Positions 1 to 7,175 of a stretch of DNA of 15,091 nucleotides are shown piece after piece. How positions within the stretch are numbered: the stretch's first letter is position 1; each line of letters begins with the position of its first letter. The notes beneath the pieces are model-generated. The model was not told where the DNA came from. It made no database searches and was given only the letters and a program-made list of their open reading frames with translations. Made by a program: the position numbers and the translations under genes. The stretch is from Caldifarciminota bacterium (lineage in GTDB: Bacteria; Hydrothermota; Hydrothermia; B15-G9; WFZT01), in the NCBI GenBank assembly GCA_026991055.1, contig JALXCE010000249.1, forward strand, positions 1-15,091, written 5' to 3'.

Positions 1-96
1 CATCTTGAGGATGCAGTAGGTGAGTCAATAAAGGAGATACGAGGTAATGGGAATCTGAAGCGAGCATTTTTTGCCCATGCTGGGCTGGAGCTGTGA
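1..96 (+). CDS. C-terminal fragment of unknown protein, HEPN-like motif
   Basis: Frame 1 is open from the window edge to a TGA at 94-96 (31 codons), so only a C-terminus is visible. It reads as a charged helix followed by the end KRAFFAHAGLEL. The pattern R-A-F-F-A-H fits the R-x4-H motif of HEPN ribonucleases, and 'AHAGLE' resembles the motif region of CRISPR-associated Csx1/Csm6 proteins. In true HEPN motifs the residue after Arg is usually polar (often Asn) and more sequence usually follows, so this may be a degraded gene or a chance match. The next ORF starts inside its stop codon (TGATG). The family assignment is an inference from a very short stretch. Confidence 0.3.
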   Translation, partial: HLEDAVGESIKEIRGNGNLKRAFFAHAGLEL

Positions 97-224
97 TGTG
101 TCACTTTTTCTTAGCAAAGGTCAATAAAAGGGCCTATGATCGCTTTGGCTATACGTGGCGGAAAGAAACGTGGGGGAAGCTGGGAATTTCAAGGACAACT
201 TTTTATCGCAAAAGGCTGCTTTAA
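96..224 (+). CDS. Small ORF with helix-turn-helix-like C-terminus, possible gene remnant
   Basis: An ATG at 96 overlaps the TGA of the upstream fragment. The 42-codon frame ends at TAA 222-224. Its C-terminal part contains KLGISRTTFYRK, which resembles the recognition half of Fis/Hin-type or homeodomain-like helix-turn-helix units (compare LGISRxTxYRK). The protein is too short to be a full regulator. Either it is a small DNA-binding protein coupled to the upstream gene by TGATG, or the two frames are one gene broken by a frameshift near 96. No Shine-Dalgarno site is evident. I do not recognise the family. Confidence 0.3.
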   Translation: MCHFFLAKVNKRAYDRFGYTWRKETWGKLGISRTTFYRKRLL

Positions 225-271
225 AAGGAATTTTCAGGTTAGCATAATCCAAAATCTGGGATTCGCGCTGA

Positions 272-314
272 GATATTAAACCACATCTTTGTACAAATTA
301 AGTGATATTTTACC
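272..314 (-). repeat. AT-rich dispersed repeat, left copy 1
   Basis: The minus strand of 291-314 matches the plus strand of 14787-14810 at 22 of 24 positions (core ATATYACTTAATTTGTAC). Weaker similarity continues through a TTTAA-containing stretch to about 272. The orientation is opposite to the right-hand copy. The function is unknown. Confidence 0.55.
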
Positions 315-409
315 AGGGCCTTACCTCAAATTCATTTCCAAAACTCTTTTTCACCCGATTATGCTCAAAAAATCCAGGAATTTCAGGTGATTTAGAGGAA
401 TTCCCCCTC

Positions 410-448
410 CCTGCCTCCCCCACGCACTTTGTGCGTGGGGGAGGCAGG
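410..448. repeat. GC-rich palindromic hairpin, copy 1
   Basis: A perfect 18-bp stem (410-427 with 431-448) around a TTT loop, with arms of the type CCTCCCCCACGCAC. It lies alone in non-coding DNA and is the best-preserved member of the five-copy family in this window. It has no downstream T-run, so it does not look like an intrinsic terminator. Confidence 0.85.
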
Positions 449-515
449 TGGGAGAAAACATTGCAAATATGCTCACTATATAGTCACGCTTGGATAATCA
501 AAACCATAATTTGAC

Positions 516-546
516 TATTACTTAAAAAGAGGTGGGGATTAAATGG
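516..546 (+). repeat. AT-rich dispersed repeat, left copy 2
   Basis: TATTACTTAA at 516-525 is followed by a GAGGTGGGGATTAAA segment. The same order, TATTACTTAA then GGAGTTAGGGGTTAAA, occurs at 14793-14826 on the plus strand and, more diverged, on the minus strand at 14537-14569. Confidence 0.4.
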
Positions 547-608
547 CATCCGTAGATAAGGGCTCAGGTGTAAAATCTCATATGGTAACCTACTCTATCT
601 GTCAAAAA

Positions 609-636
609 TTCCGTGCAAAAACCAAGCTATTATAAT
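609..636 (+). promoter_or_regulatory. Promoter of MATE gene, -10 abutting the start
   Basis: A perfect -10 box TATAAT (631-636) lies 7 nt before the ATG at 644. A weak -35 candidate TTCCGT (609-614) is 16 nt upstream. With initiation about 7 nt after the -10 box the transcript would start at or next to the ATG. No Shine-Dalgarno sequence precedes the gene. Confidence 0.5.
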
Positions 637-643
637 AAAAGCC

Positions 644-2002
644 ATGGAGAGGTGGATTTTAAGTGAGAAAATAGATAAAGTGCTCTTTCGGTTGGCGGTG
701 CCGGCGGTGATTACGAATTTTTCGGAATTGCTTCTGCACCTTGGTGATACATTCTGGGTGAGTTTTTTAGGAGATACATCTGTTGCAGCCCTTGGCACCG
801 CAAGTTACATCATCTGGATCATTTTCTCACTCCTTGATATTGTTGAGAGCTCCACCATTTCCCTCGTCTCCCATGAAGTGGGAGCCGGTAAAATTTCCAG
901 TGCTAATAAGATTTTTACGAGACTCCTATCCTTTTTCATGGTCTTTTTCGTATCACTCATAATTCCCGGCATACTGCTATCAAAAATAGGGCTTGAGGCA
1001 ACAGGAGTTGAGAAATCCGTTTTTGAGGGGGCATTCACCTATGTTTTTATAACATTTTTATTTCTCCCTGTCATGCTCCTCTTCTATGTACTTGAGGCGG
1101 CAACTCAGGCCTTTGGGGATACCAGATCCCCCATGGAGGCAACTTTTATCGTTGTCACCCTCAACCTACTCATAGATCCCATACTGGTTTTACATTTCAA
1201 AATGGGACTTGCGGGGCTTGCAATTGCCTCTGGTATTTCACGCATTGTCGGAATCTTTTACATCTATCGTAAGTTCGTGAAGACCGCTGGATTTAGCTCA
1301 AAATCTCACAAATTTCCCGACTTTGATTTCCGTCTTGGCGTTAGAGCCTTCAGTATCGGCTTTCCTGTGAGTCTTGGCGGGATCAGCTTCAGCCTTATCT
1401 ATTTCTACATCGTCAGGATTGTGGCTCGATTTGGAACCCCTGCTGTGGCAGCAATGGCTGTGGGTAACAGAATTGAAGGTATAACCTACCTTTTTGGAGT
1501 TGGATATTACACTGCTGTGGCAGCGGTCGTGGGACAGAGCATTGGGGCACAGAAACCAGAGAGGGCTAAAAGGGCATTAAATCGGGCACTTATTCATAGC
1601 GGTTTATTTGGATTAATCATGGGAGTTCTGTTTTTCTTCTTTCCTGACATCTTCGGCAGACCTTTCCTTCACGAGCCTCAATCACTTTCAATTTTTAAAA
1701 GCTATCTGAGGATCAACGCTTTCAACCAGATTGCCATGATATACCACGTGGTGCTTGAGGGAGCATTTGTGGGTGTGGGATATACGCTACCAAACTTTGT
1801 AGTTCCAATCCCCTTCTGGTTTCTCCGGATTCCCCTTTCCATTTATCTTGCCTTTAAAGCTGGAATGGGAGTTAATGGGGTCTGGCTGTCAATGCTGATA
1901 ACCCAAACTATTTCTTCTGCCCTGTTATACGTGTGGTGGCGAATTCTTGTGAATCACCATAAAGCTCTGAGACAGGTAAAATCTCCTGAGGCACACCTTT
2001 GA
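644..2002 (+). CDS. MATE-family multidrug/Na+ efflux transporter
   Basis: This 452-aa inner-membrane protein has the length and hydrophobic pattern of MATE (multi antimicrobial extrusion) transporters: about twelve membrane segments in two similar halves. It has the typical opening (a short charged leader, then FRLAVPAVITNF), a proline- and glycine-rich first helix, and GDTRSPMEAT and NLLIDPILV segments matching the loop and helix regions of the first half. Members exchange Na+ or H+ for cationic drugs or metabolites; the substrate cannot be told here. The ATG at 644 is favoured by the -10 box 7 nt upstream. The gene appears to be transcribed alone. Its last 95 bp overlap, antisense, the 3' end of the downstream M16 gene. 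Confidence 0.92.
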   Translation: MERWILSEKIDKVLFRLAVPAVITNFSELLLHLGDTFWVSFLGDTSVAALGTASYIIWIIFSLLDIVESSTISLVSHEVGAGKISSANKIFTRLLSFFMVFFVSLIIPGILLSKIGLEATGVEKSVFEGAFTYVFITFLFLPVMLLFYVLEAATQAFGDTRSPMEATFIVVTLNLLIDPILVLHFKMGLAGLAIASGISRIVGIFYIYRKFVKTAGFSSKSHKFPDFDFRLGVRAFSIGFPVSLGGISFSLIYFYIVRIVARFGTPAVAAMAVGNRIEGITYLFGVGYYTAVAAVVGQSIGAQKPERAKRALNRALIHSGLFGLIMGVLFFFFPDIFGRPFLHEPQSLSIFKSYLRINAFNQIAMIYHVVLEGAFVGVGYTLPNFVVPIPFWFLRIPLSIYLAFKAGMGVNGVWLSMLITQTISSALLYVWWRILVNHHKALRQVKSPEAHL

Positions 2003-3278
2003 AATATCTGGATTCGAGTTTGAATTTGCTAAGATCTGTAACGATAAGAAGATTCATCCTATCGAGATTGTAGAATTCCCGAATAACCCGATTTACATCC
2101 TCAACTGTTAAATTTTTTATCTCCTCAAGGTCTTTCAAAAAGTAGTTGGGGTCGAGCCCGAAGAGCACGCTATGAAGCCTCGTTGCTATCACACTTGTGT
2201 AGGAGAGGAGTTTACGCGGTAAACTGCCTTCGTAGTACTGTTTGGCCTCTTTTAGCTCTTTCTCTGTGATTCCGTTTCTGATAAACTCCTCAAGGACTTC
2301 CATTGTCCTGTCAATTGCGGCATTTGTCGTCTCTACGCTGGTCTCAAAATTAATGGAAAAGCGTCCGGGAATAATAACATTTTCAAAGGGATATCCGGGG
2401 TCAATAAGCGCATTGATACTATAGGAAAATCCACTTTTGCTTCTCACTTCTACCAGCAGACGGGAGGAGAATCCTGCTTCACCAAGGATATAATTGGCCA
2501 CGCGGAGCGCGTTGAAATCAGGGGACTTTCGATCAACTCCCACATAGCCCATTCTGATAACACTCTGGCTAACTGGCATGTCCACAAGGGTTACCTGAGA
2601 ACCCTCATGCGGAGTAAAAGGTGGTATCTCTTCTTTTTTAGCCCTTTTAGTTTTCCACTCCCCGAAAAATTTATTTAAGAAATCGACATCATCAAAATCA
2701 GAAACAACAACGAGCAAACTATTATCAGTGGTATAACAATTTTTGTAGAATTTTCTCACATCCCGTGGTGCTATTTTCTTGACGGTCTCGATCTTCCCAT
2801 CCACATCGTGACCCACAGGATGCCCATTGAATAATTTTTGATGAAAAACATATTCAGCTACCTTTGCAGGCTCGCTGAAATCCATGAGAAATCCGTTTAT
2901 GGTGAGTATTTTTTCTCTTTCTAAATCCGAGGGTCTCAAAGCCGGCTCAAAGAGGATTCTCTTCAAAATCTCCAGTGCCCGATCCGGGTCAGCCGAGAGG
3001 GATTTGAAAGAAACGCTTGAATAGGAATATGATGTGTTTGTGGAAACGAGGGCCCCTTCCATTTCCAGCGCCTTTGCAACCTCAATTTCATTCAACCCTG
3101 GGGGCCCATCTTCCAGCAGGTCCGTTGTTATTGAGGCAAGTCCGAGGAGCTCTGGGGGGTCATAGGCTGCACCACACCTTGTGACGAAATTCATCTGAAG
3201 TATAGGCAGGTCCTTTTTCCTGACCCCATAGACCTTCAATCCGTTATTAAGTGTAATCTCATAGGTATCCAGTCTCAT
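1908..3278 (-). CDS. M16-family peptidase-like subunit, zinc site lost
   Basis: A 456-aa protein of the pitrilysin/processing-peptidase (M16B) fold, with two homologous halves. At the place of the catalytic HxxEH motif it reads G-L-A-S-I-T-T-D-L-L (residues 46-55), so both zinc-binding histidines and the catalytic glutamate are replaced. In bacterial M16B heterodimers such a partner contributes the Arg/Tyr substrate-binding pair; arginines and tyrosines lie in the segment SLPRKLLSYTSVIATRLHSV. Its ATG overlaps the stop of the upstream active subunit (ATGA), so the two are translationally coupled. No signal peptide is evident, so it is probably cytoplasmic. The last 95 bp overlap the MATE gene tail to tail. 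Confidence 0.9.
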   Translation of the reverse strand: MRLDTYEITLNNGLKVYGVRKKDLPILQMNFVTRCGAAYDPPELLGLASITTDLLEDGPPGLNEIEVAKALEMEGALVSTNTSYSYSSVSFKSLSADPDRALEILKRILFEPALRPSDLEREKILTINGFLMDFSEPAKVAEYVFHQKLFNGHPVGHDVDGKIETVKKIAPRDVRKFYKNCYTTDNSLLVVVSDFDDVDFLNKFFGEWKTKRAKKEEIPPFTPHEGSQVTLVDMPVSQSVIRMGYVGVDRKSPDFNALRVANYILGEAGFSSRLLVEVRSKSGFSYSINALIDPGYPFENVIIPGRFSINFETSVETTNAAIDRTMEVLEEFIRNGITEKELKEAKQYYEGSLPRKLLSYTSVIATRLHSVLFGLDPNYFLKDLEEIKNLTVEDVNRVIREFYNLDRMNLLIVTDLSKFKLESRYFKGVPQEILPVSELYGDSQEFATTRITGQKK

Positions 3279-4543
3279 TTCTTTCTAAGCCTCACAACTG
3301 TCAAATTATCGTCATTAAGATACTTTCGGGCCACTTTCCTTACATCCTCGCGAGAAACCTGCAAAAGTTTTTCTGGATATCTATTAATGTAATCCGGCGT
3401 GGCGAGAATAGCGTACTCTCCGAGCATAAAGGACATATCAAGGGTGGTTTCCTGTTTATAGACAAAATTGGCAAGAACCTTTTTCCTGGATTTTTCTAAT
3501 TCTTCTTCACTCACACCTTCGTTTTTGATCCTCTCGATCTCGTCCTTAAGGACAGCCTCTCCCCTCTCAACTCTGACATTCTCATTCCAGTGAATATGGA
3601 ATATCAGCAACCCGGGGTCTTTCAGGCTCAATAGAGTTACATCTACACTGGAGGCCAATTTTTTCTTATAAACCAGTTTTTCATAAAGCCGCGATGACCT
3701 TCCACCACCTAAGACATCATTGAGAATGGAAAGGGCCGGTGTATCCTCATGTTTAAATTCCGGTACGTGGTAGGAGAAGGTTGAAATATTGATAAGACCT
3801 TTTTTATCAAAGATTTCTCGAATTTTGATGCCCTCCTGAGGTGGCTCCTCGGTAATGTCGTGTTTGAGGGTCCCACGGTTTTGAATATCACCGAAATACT
3901 TGTCGGCAAGCCGGAAAACTTCCTCTGTTTTGACATCACCTCCCACAAGCAAAAATGCATTTCGGGGACTATAATGGGATTCGTAGTATCCTCTTACCTT
4001 TTCAAGTGTCATATTCTCAAGGTCACTTGCAAAGCCAATAACTGGAATCCTGTATGGATGTGCCTCATAAGCGGTGAGGAAAATCTCTTCAAAAAGCTTG
4101 CCTTCGGGATAATTTTCTACAGTTAATTTTCTCTCCTCTTTCACCACGTTGAGTTCTTTATCAAATTCCCGGAATGTCAGGTTTTGCATTCTGTCGGCTT
4201 CCATTTCTAAAAGAAGTTCTAACTTTGAAGATGGGACGAGAGAGAAATAAACCGTCTCGTCTTTCCATGTCATAGCGTTGTCGTAACCTCCAAAGCTCTG
4301 GACGATTGCCGAAAACTCCTCGGGGCCGTATTTTTTGGTTCCTTTAAACATCATGTGTTCCAGCAAATGGGAGATGCCGGAAATCCCCGGGTATTCGTAC
4401 CTTGAGCCTACTCTGTACCAGACCTGAATTGACACAACTGGCACACGGTGGTCCTCGAAGGTAAGGACTTCGAGCCCGTTCTCCAGACGGGTGCGCTCAA
4501 ATCTAATCTTTAGTTTCTTCAGTATCTCAGAGGAAATAGCCAT
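3275..4543 (-). CDS. M16-family zinc metallopeptidase, active subunit
   Basis: A 422-aa zinc protease. H59-L-L-E-H63 gives the inverted zinc motif HxxEH, and a glutamate in VVKEER (136 or 137) is the expected third ligand. The context (GISHLLEHMMFKGT) is typical of M16B peptidases and mitochondrial processing peptidase beta. It is the first gene of a two-gene operon with the inactive partner, so a heterodimeric oligopeptidase or processing enzyme is likely. An in-frame TTG at 4582 would add 13 residues, but that TTG is the first half of a TTGACA -35 box. The ATG at 4543 lies just behind the matching -10 box and is the better start. The extra residues also have no family counterpart. Confidence 0.92.
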   Translation of the reverse strand: MAISSEILKKLKIRFERTRLENGLEVLTFEDHRVPVVSIQVWYRVGSRYEYPGISGISHLLEHMMFKGTKKYGPEEFSAIVQSFGGYDNAMTWKDETVYFSLVPSSKLELLLEMEADRMQNLTFREFDKELNVVKEERKLTVENYPEGKLFEEIFLTAYEAHPYRIPVIGFASDLENMTLEKVRGYYESHYSPRNAFLLVGGDVKTEEVFRLADKYFGDIQNRGTLKHDITEEPPQEGIKIREIFDKKGLINISTFSYHVPEFKHEDTPALSILNDVLGGGRSSRLYEKLVYKKKLASSVDVTLLSLKDPGLLIFHIHWNENVRVERGEAVLKDEIERIKNEGVSEEELEKSRKKVLANFVYKQETTLDMSFMLGEYAILATPDYINRYPEKLLQVSREDVRKVARKYLNDDNLTVVRLRKK

Positions 4544-4553
4544 GAGAGGTTTT

Positions 4554-4582
4554 AGGATAACAGTGTTGGCGAAGTGTGTCAA
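4554..4582 (-). promoter_or_regulatory. Promoter of M16 peptidase operon
   Basis: On the minus strand a perfect -35 TTGACA (4582-4577), a 17-nt spacer and -10 TATCCT (4559-4554) stand 10 nt before the ATG at 4543. The predicted transcript would have a leader of only a few bases. There is no Shine-Dalgarno site. Confidence 0.65.
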
Positions 4583-4640
4583 GCAAGGGTTCTTGTCTTG
4601 AATTTTTTATTTTTCGAGCGGAAGACCCCCTCCCTGAATT

Positions 4641-4667
4641 CCTCCCCCGCGCTTTGCGCGGGGGAGG
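4641..4667. repeat. GC-rich palindromic hairpin, copy 2
   Basis: A 12-bp stem (4641-4652 with 4656-4667) with a TTT loop, arms CCTCCCCCGCGC. The left flank CCCCCTCCCTG is shared with copy 1. Confidence 0.8.
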
Positions 4668-4797
4668 GAGAATTTGTTCGCAAGATATGAAAAGTAAACT
4701 TTTTGCTGATGCTAAATGCTTCCTATAATAAGCTTTCGCTTTTACTACCATGCTGAGGCTATGGATGAAGTGGCCCTGACTGGTTTCATTAAAACTT

Positions 4798-4830
4798 CCT
4801 CTCCCCGCATAAATTCTTCGCGGGGAGAGG
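4798..4830. repeat. GC-rich palindromic hairpin, copy 3 (variant)
   Basis: An 11-bp stem CCTCTCCCCGC (4798-4808) with 4820-4830 and an 11-nt AT-rich loop. It is followed by a GAGGTGAGGGG tail. Arms of this CCTCTCCCC type with a CCCCTCACC flank are a widespread palindromic repeat in bacterial genomes. It is a relative of the other copies, not identical to them. Confidence 0.75.
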
Positions 4831-5070
4831 ATCGAGGTGAGGGGTAACATTTATTTTAAAACCTAAGGGCAAATACCTCTTCACGTATGAAGCCCCGAAA
4901 CTGCTAAATCCAACCTTTCTGCCCTCACCTAACAACATCTTATCCTGTAAAGGCAAGGAATACTTCAGTGCTAAAAGTAATGATTCACGGCAATACTTCA
5001 TTCAATTATCTCGACTCTGAGCCTGTTCGAAAAAATCTCAAATTCTTTGAATTTTGAGGAAAAATTTACC

Positions 5071-5129
5071 CCCACCTTATTTTCCTCCCCCCCACGCACA
5101 AAGTGCGTGGGGGGAGGAGAGGAGGTGGG
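5071..5129. repeat. GC-rich palindromic hairpin, copy 4
   Basis: The inner arms (5084-5099 with 5103-5117) pair around an AAA loop with one bulged C. Outer arms CCCACCT (5071-5077) and AGGTGGG (5123-5129) extend the fold. It ends 25 nt before the -35 box of the radical SAM gene. Confidence 0.8.
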
Positions 5130-5154
5130 AATTTTTGAACAAGCTGTCCGACTC

Positions 5155-5182
5155 TTGAAAAGTTTGTCATTTGCATTATCAT
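5155..5182 (+). promoter_or_regulatory. Promoter of radical SAM gene
   Basis: TTGAAA (5155-5160), a 16-nt spacer and TATCAT (5177-5182) match five of six consensus bases in each box. The ATG at 5194 follows 11 nt after the -10 box, giving a predicted leader of about 4 nt. Confidence 0.6.
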
Positions 5183-5193
5183 TAAAGATAGAA

Positions 5194-6696
5194 ATGAAAG
5201 TTTTGTTTGTCTATCCAGAATATCCGGTAACTTTCTGGAGCTTTAAATACTCGCTTAAATTCATCTCGAAAAAGGCGTCCCTGCCCCCTCTGGGGCTCAT
5301 AACTGTAGCCGCAATGACGCCTGGTTCCTGGGAAAAGAAACTTGTTGACCTGAATGCAGAAAAGCTCGATGAGCGCATTCTGAAAGATTATGATTTCTGC
5401 TTCATCAGTGCTATGGCCGTCCAGAGAAAGTCGGCAAGAGAAGTTATTTCCCTCTGTAAAAAACATGGTGTGAAAATTGTTGCTGGTGGTCCCCTCTTTA
5501 CAACTGAACCCGAAAAATTTGACGATGTGGATTATCTTGTCCTCAATGAGGCTGAAATAACCCTGAAAGAGTTTCTCCACGATCTCGAACATGGAAAGCC
5601 CAAACACATCTATGCAACCACAGAGTGGGCCGACATAAAGACCACTCCCCCACCCCAATGGGATCTTTTAAACAAAAAGTATTATGCCTCCATGAGTCTG
5701 CAGTTTTCCCGTGGATGCCCGTTTAACTGCGAATTCTGCGATATTCCATTCCTCTATGGGAGGATGCCGAGAACCAAGACTGCGGAGCAGATGGTGAGAG
5801 AGCTTGAATCACTCTACCAATGGGGATGGAGAGGCGATTTGTTCTTTGTTGATGACAACTTCATTGGCAACAAAAGGGTCCTCAAAAAGGAAGTACTTCC
5901 CGCCATGGTAGAATGGATGAAGAAGAGAAATTACCCCTTCAGCATTATCACAGAAGCATCACTAAACCTTGTTGACGACGAAGAATTGATGGATCTGATG
6001 ATAAATGCAGGCTTCAACCGGGTATTTGTGGGAATTGAAACGCCAAATGAGGACAGCTTAAAGGAGGCAAACAAATTTGCCAATCTCAGGAGGAATTTAC
6101 TGGAATCAGTGAGAATTCTTCACGAACATGGATTTATCGTGCACAGTGGGTTCATCCTTGGATTTGATAGCGACAAACCCTCCATTTTTGATCTCATGAT
6201 AAGGTTTATCCAGAACTCTGCTATTACTGTCGCAATGGTTGGCCTTTTGAATGCTCCACGTGGCTCAAAGCTCTATGAAAAGTTAAAACTTCAGAAAAGA
6301 CTGCTTGGCGACATAACTGGAGACAACACAGATTTCTCGACAAATATTATCCCGAAAATGGGCCTCGATACATTGGTCGCCGGATACAAAAAGGTGGTCT
6401 CCACCATCTATTCACCTGCAGAATACTACAAACGAGTCAAAAAATTCCTCACCGAATACAAGCTGCCAAGGCGGGAACTTGTGGACGTCAACTGGACAAA
6501 CATCAAGGCATTCTTAAAATCTCTCTTTGTACTTGGAATCAAAGACCGAGGAAGAAAGTATTACTGGAAACTTTTACTCTGGACAATTTTCAAAAAGCCC
6601 AAATACTTCCCCATCACGGTCACACTTTACATCTACGGTTATCACTTTAGAAGGATATTTATTGATGATCCAAAAAAGTTAGCTCCTTCCCATTAA
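5194..6696 (+). CDS. Cobalamin-binding-type radical SAM protein (DUF4070-like C-terminus)
   Basis: A 500-aa protein. Residues 1 to about 140 look like a B12-binding Rossmann domain (start MKVLFVYPEYP, later VKIVAGGPLFTTEPE). The radical SAM core follows with C175-x3-C179-x2-C182 (SRGCPFNCEFCDIP), which holds the 4Fe-4S cluster. The C-terminal third (LLNAPRGSKLYEKL, GDNTDFSTNIIPKM, then GYKKVVSTIYSPAEYYKRV) matches the DUF4070 region of HpnP-like class B methylases. The substrate is unknown; hopanoid methylation is only one possibility and no hopanoid genes are near. An in-frame ATG at 5047 would add 49 residues encoded by hairpin copy 4, with no family support, so I choose 5194, just behind a good promoter. 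The 3' end overlaps the convergent peroxiredoxin gene by 18 bp. Confidence 0.87.
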   Translation: MKVLFVYPEYPVTFWSFKYSLKFISKKASLPPLGLITVAAMTPGSWEKKLVDLNAEKLDERILKDYDFCFISAMAVQRKSAREVISLCKKHGVKIVAGGPLFTTEPEKFDDVDYLVLNEAEITLKEFLHDLEHGKPKHIYATTEWADIKTTPPPQWDLLNKKYYASMSLQFSRGCPFNCEFCDIPFLYGRMPRTKTAEQMVRELESLYQWGWRGDLFFVDDNFIGNKRVLKKEVLPAMVEWMKKRNYPFSIITEASLNLVDDEELMDLMINAGFNRVFVGIETPNEDSLKEANKFANLRRNLLESVRILHEHGFIVHSGFILGFDSDKPSIFDLMIRFIQNSAITVAMVGLLNAPRGSKLYEKLKLQKRLLGDITGDNTDFSTNIIPKMGLDTLVAGYKKVVSTIYSPAEYYKRVKKFLTEYKLPRRELVDVNWTNIKAFLKSLFVLGIKDRGRKYYWKLLLWTIFKKPKYFPITVTLYIYGYHFRRIFIDDPKKLAPSH

Positions 6697-7152
6697 TTCC
6701 TTTAGCTTGTTTTTAACCTCCTCCACGTGACCTTTAACTTTCACATTTCTCCAGATATATCTGATCTTCCCATCAGGATCAATTATGAATGTGCTCCTCT
6801 CTGTACCAAAATATTCCCTGCCGTACCTCTTCTTGAGCTTCCATGCACCGTAGGCCTCAATAACCCTGTGTTCAGGGTCACTCAGAAGCGTAATCTTGAG
6901 ATTATGTTTCTCCCTGAAATTTTTATGACTTTTTACTGAATCCTTACTGACGCCCAAAACCACTGCATCAAGAGCCTCGAAATCCTTAAGATTTTCGGTA
7001 AAATCAATGGCCTCCCGCGTGCACCCACTGGTATTGTCTTTCGGGTAGAAATAGAGCACCACCCACTTTCCTCGAAAATCCTTAAGGCAAACTTCTTTAC
7101 CATCCTGATCCGGCAAACAGAATTCAGGTGCAACATCTCCTATTTCTGGCAT
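6679..7152 (-). CDS. bcp: Peroxiredoxin, Bcp/PrxQ type, probably 1-Cys
   Basis: A 157-aa thioredoxin-fold peroxidase that reduces H2O2 and organic hydroperoxides. The peroxidatic cysteine is C44 in FYPKDNTSGCTREAIDF. The resolving cysteine that E. coli Bcp has five residues later is replaced by isoleucine (I49), so this is a 1-Cys form, unless C12 or C22 substitutes. The conserved C-terminal STFIIDPDGKIRYIW segment is present and the length is normal. A strong Shine-Dalgarno AAAGGAGG ends 7 nt before the ATG, unlike the other transcription-unit-initial genes here. Its promoter contains an inverted repeat that could be an operator. Confidence 0.93.
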   Translation of the reverse strand: MPEIGDVAPEFCLPDQDGKEVCLKDFRGKWVVLYFYPKDNTSGCTREAIDFTENLKDFEALDAVVLGVSKDSVKSHKNFREKHNLKITLLSDPEHRVIEAYGAWKLKKRYGREYFGTERSTFIIDPDGKIRYIWRNVKVKGHVEEVKNKLKELMGRS

Positions 7153-7175
7153 CTTTTAACCTCCTTTTTCCGATT

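Larger units (their letters stand above)
225..643. other. Non-coding region with hairpin and AT-rich repeats
   Basis: No convincing gene is present. The region holds two copies of an AT-rich repeat (272-314 and 516-546), the GC-rich hairpin at 410-448 and the MATE promoter at its right end. A 30-codon ORF at 543-635 follows AAGAGGTGG at a suitable distance for a ribosome site. However, its first bases and that apparent site lie inside a repeat copy and the peptide resembles nothing I know, so I do not call it a gene. Confidence 0.6.
4583..5193. other. Divergent intergenic region with three hairpins
   Basis: The region lies between the divergently transcribed M16 operon and radical SAM gene. 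It contains three GC-rich palindromes (4641-4667, 4798-4830, 5071-5129) and both promoters. A minus-strand frame from 5001 to about 4850 reads rather protein-like (for example LLLALKYSLPLQDKMLLG) and then runs into the second hairpin. It might be a gene remnant cut by the element, but I recognise no family and do not call it. Confidence 0.5.

Noticed and set aside
302..514. 70-codon plus-strand ORF
   Set aside because: It runs straight through hairpin copy 1 and a repeat-rich non-coding region, has no ribosome site and gives a low-complexity, non-protein-like sequence.
543..635. 30-codon ORF with an apparent AAGAGGTGG ribosome site
   Set aside because: The ribosome-site-like bases and the ATG belong to an AT-rich repeat copy, and the peptide resembles no known protein; it also ends only 8 nt before the MATE gene within its promoter.
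4527..4850. 107-codon minus-strand ORF
   Set aside because: It is read through two hairpin elements and the M16 promoter, in another frame from the peptidase, with no family resemblance.
410..5129. GC-rich hairpins as intrinsic terminators
   Set aside because: None is followed by a run of T on either strand, and one lies inside a coding region.
5047..5193. 49-residue N-terminal extension of the radical SAM protein
   Set aside because: It is encoded by hairpin copy 4 and the promoter; family members begin at the MKVLFVYP segment.
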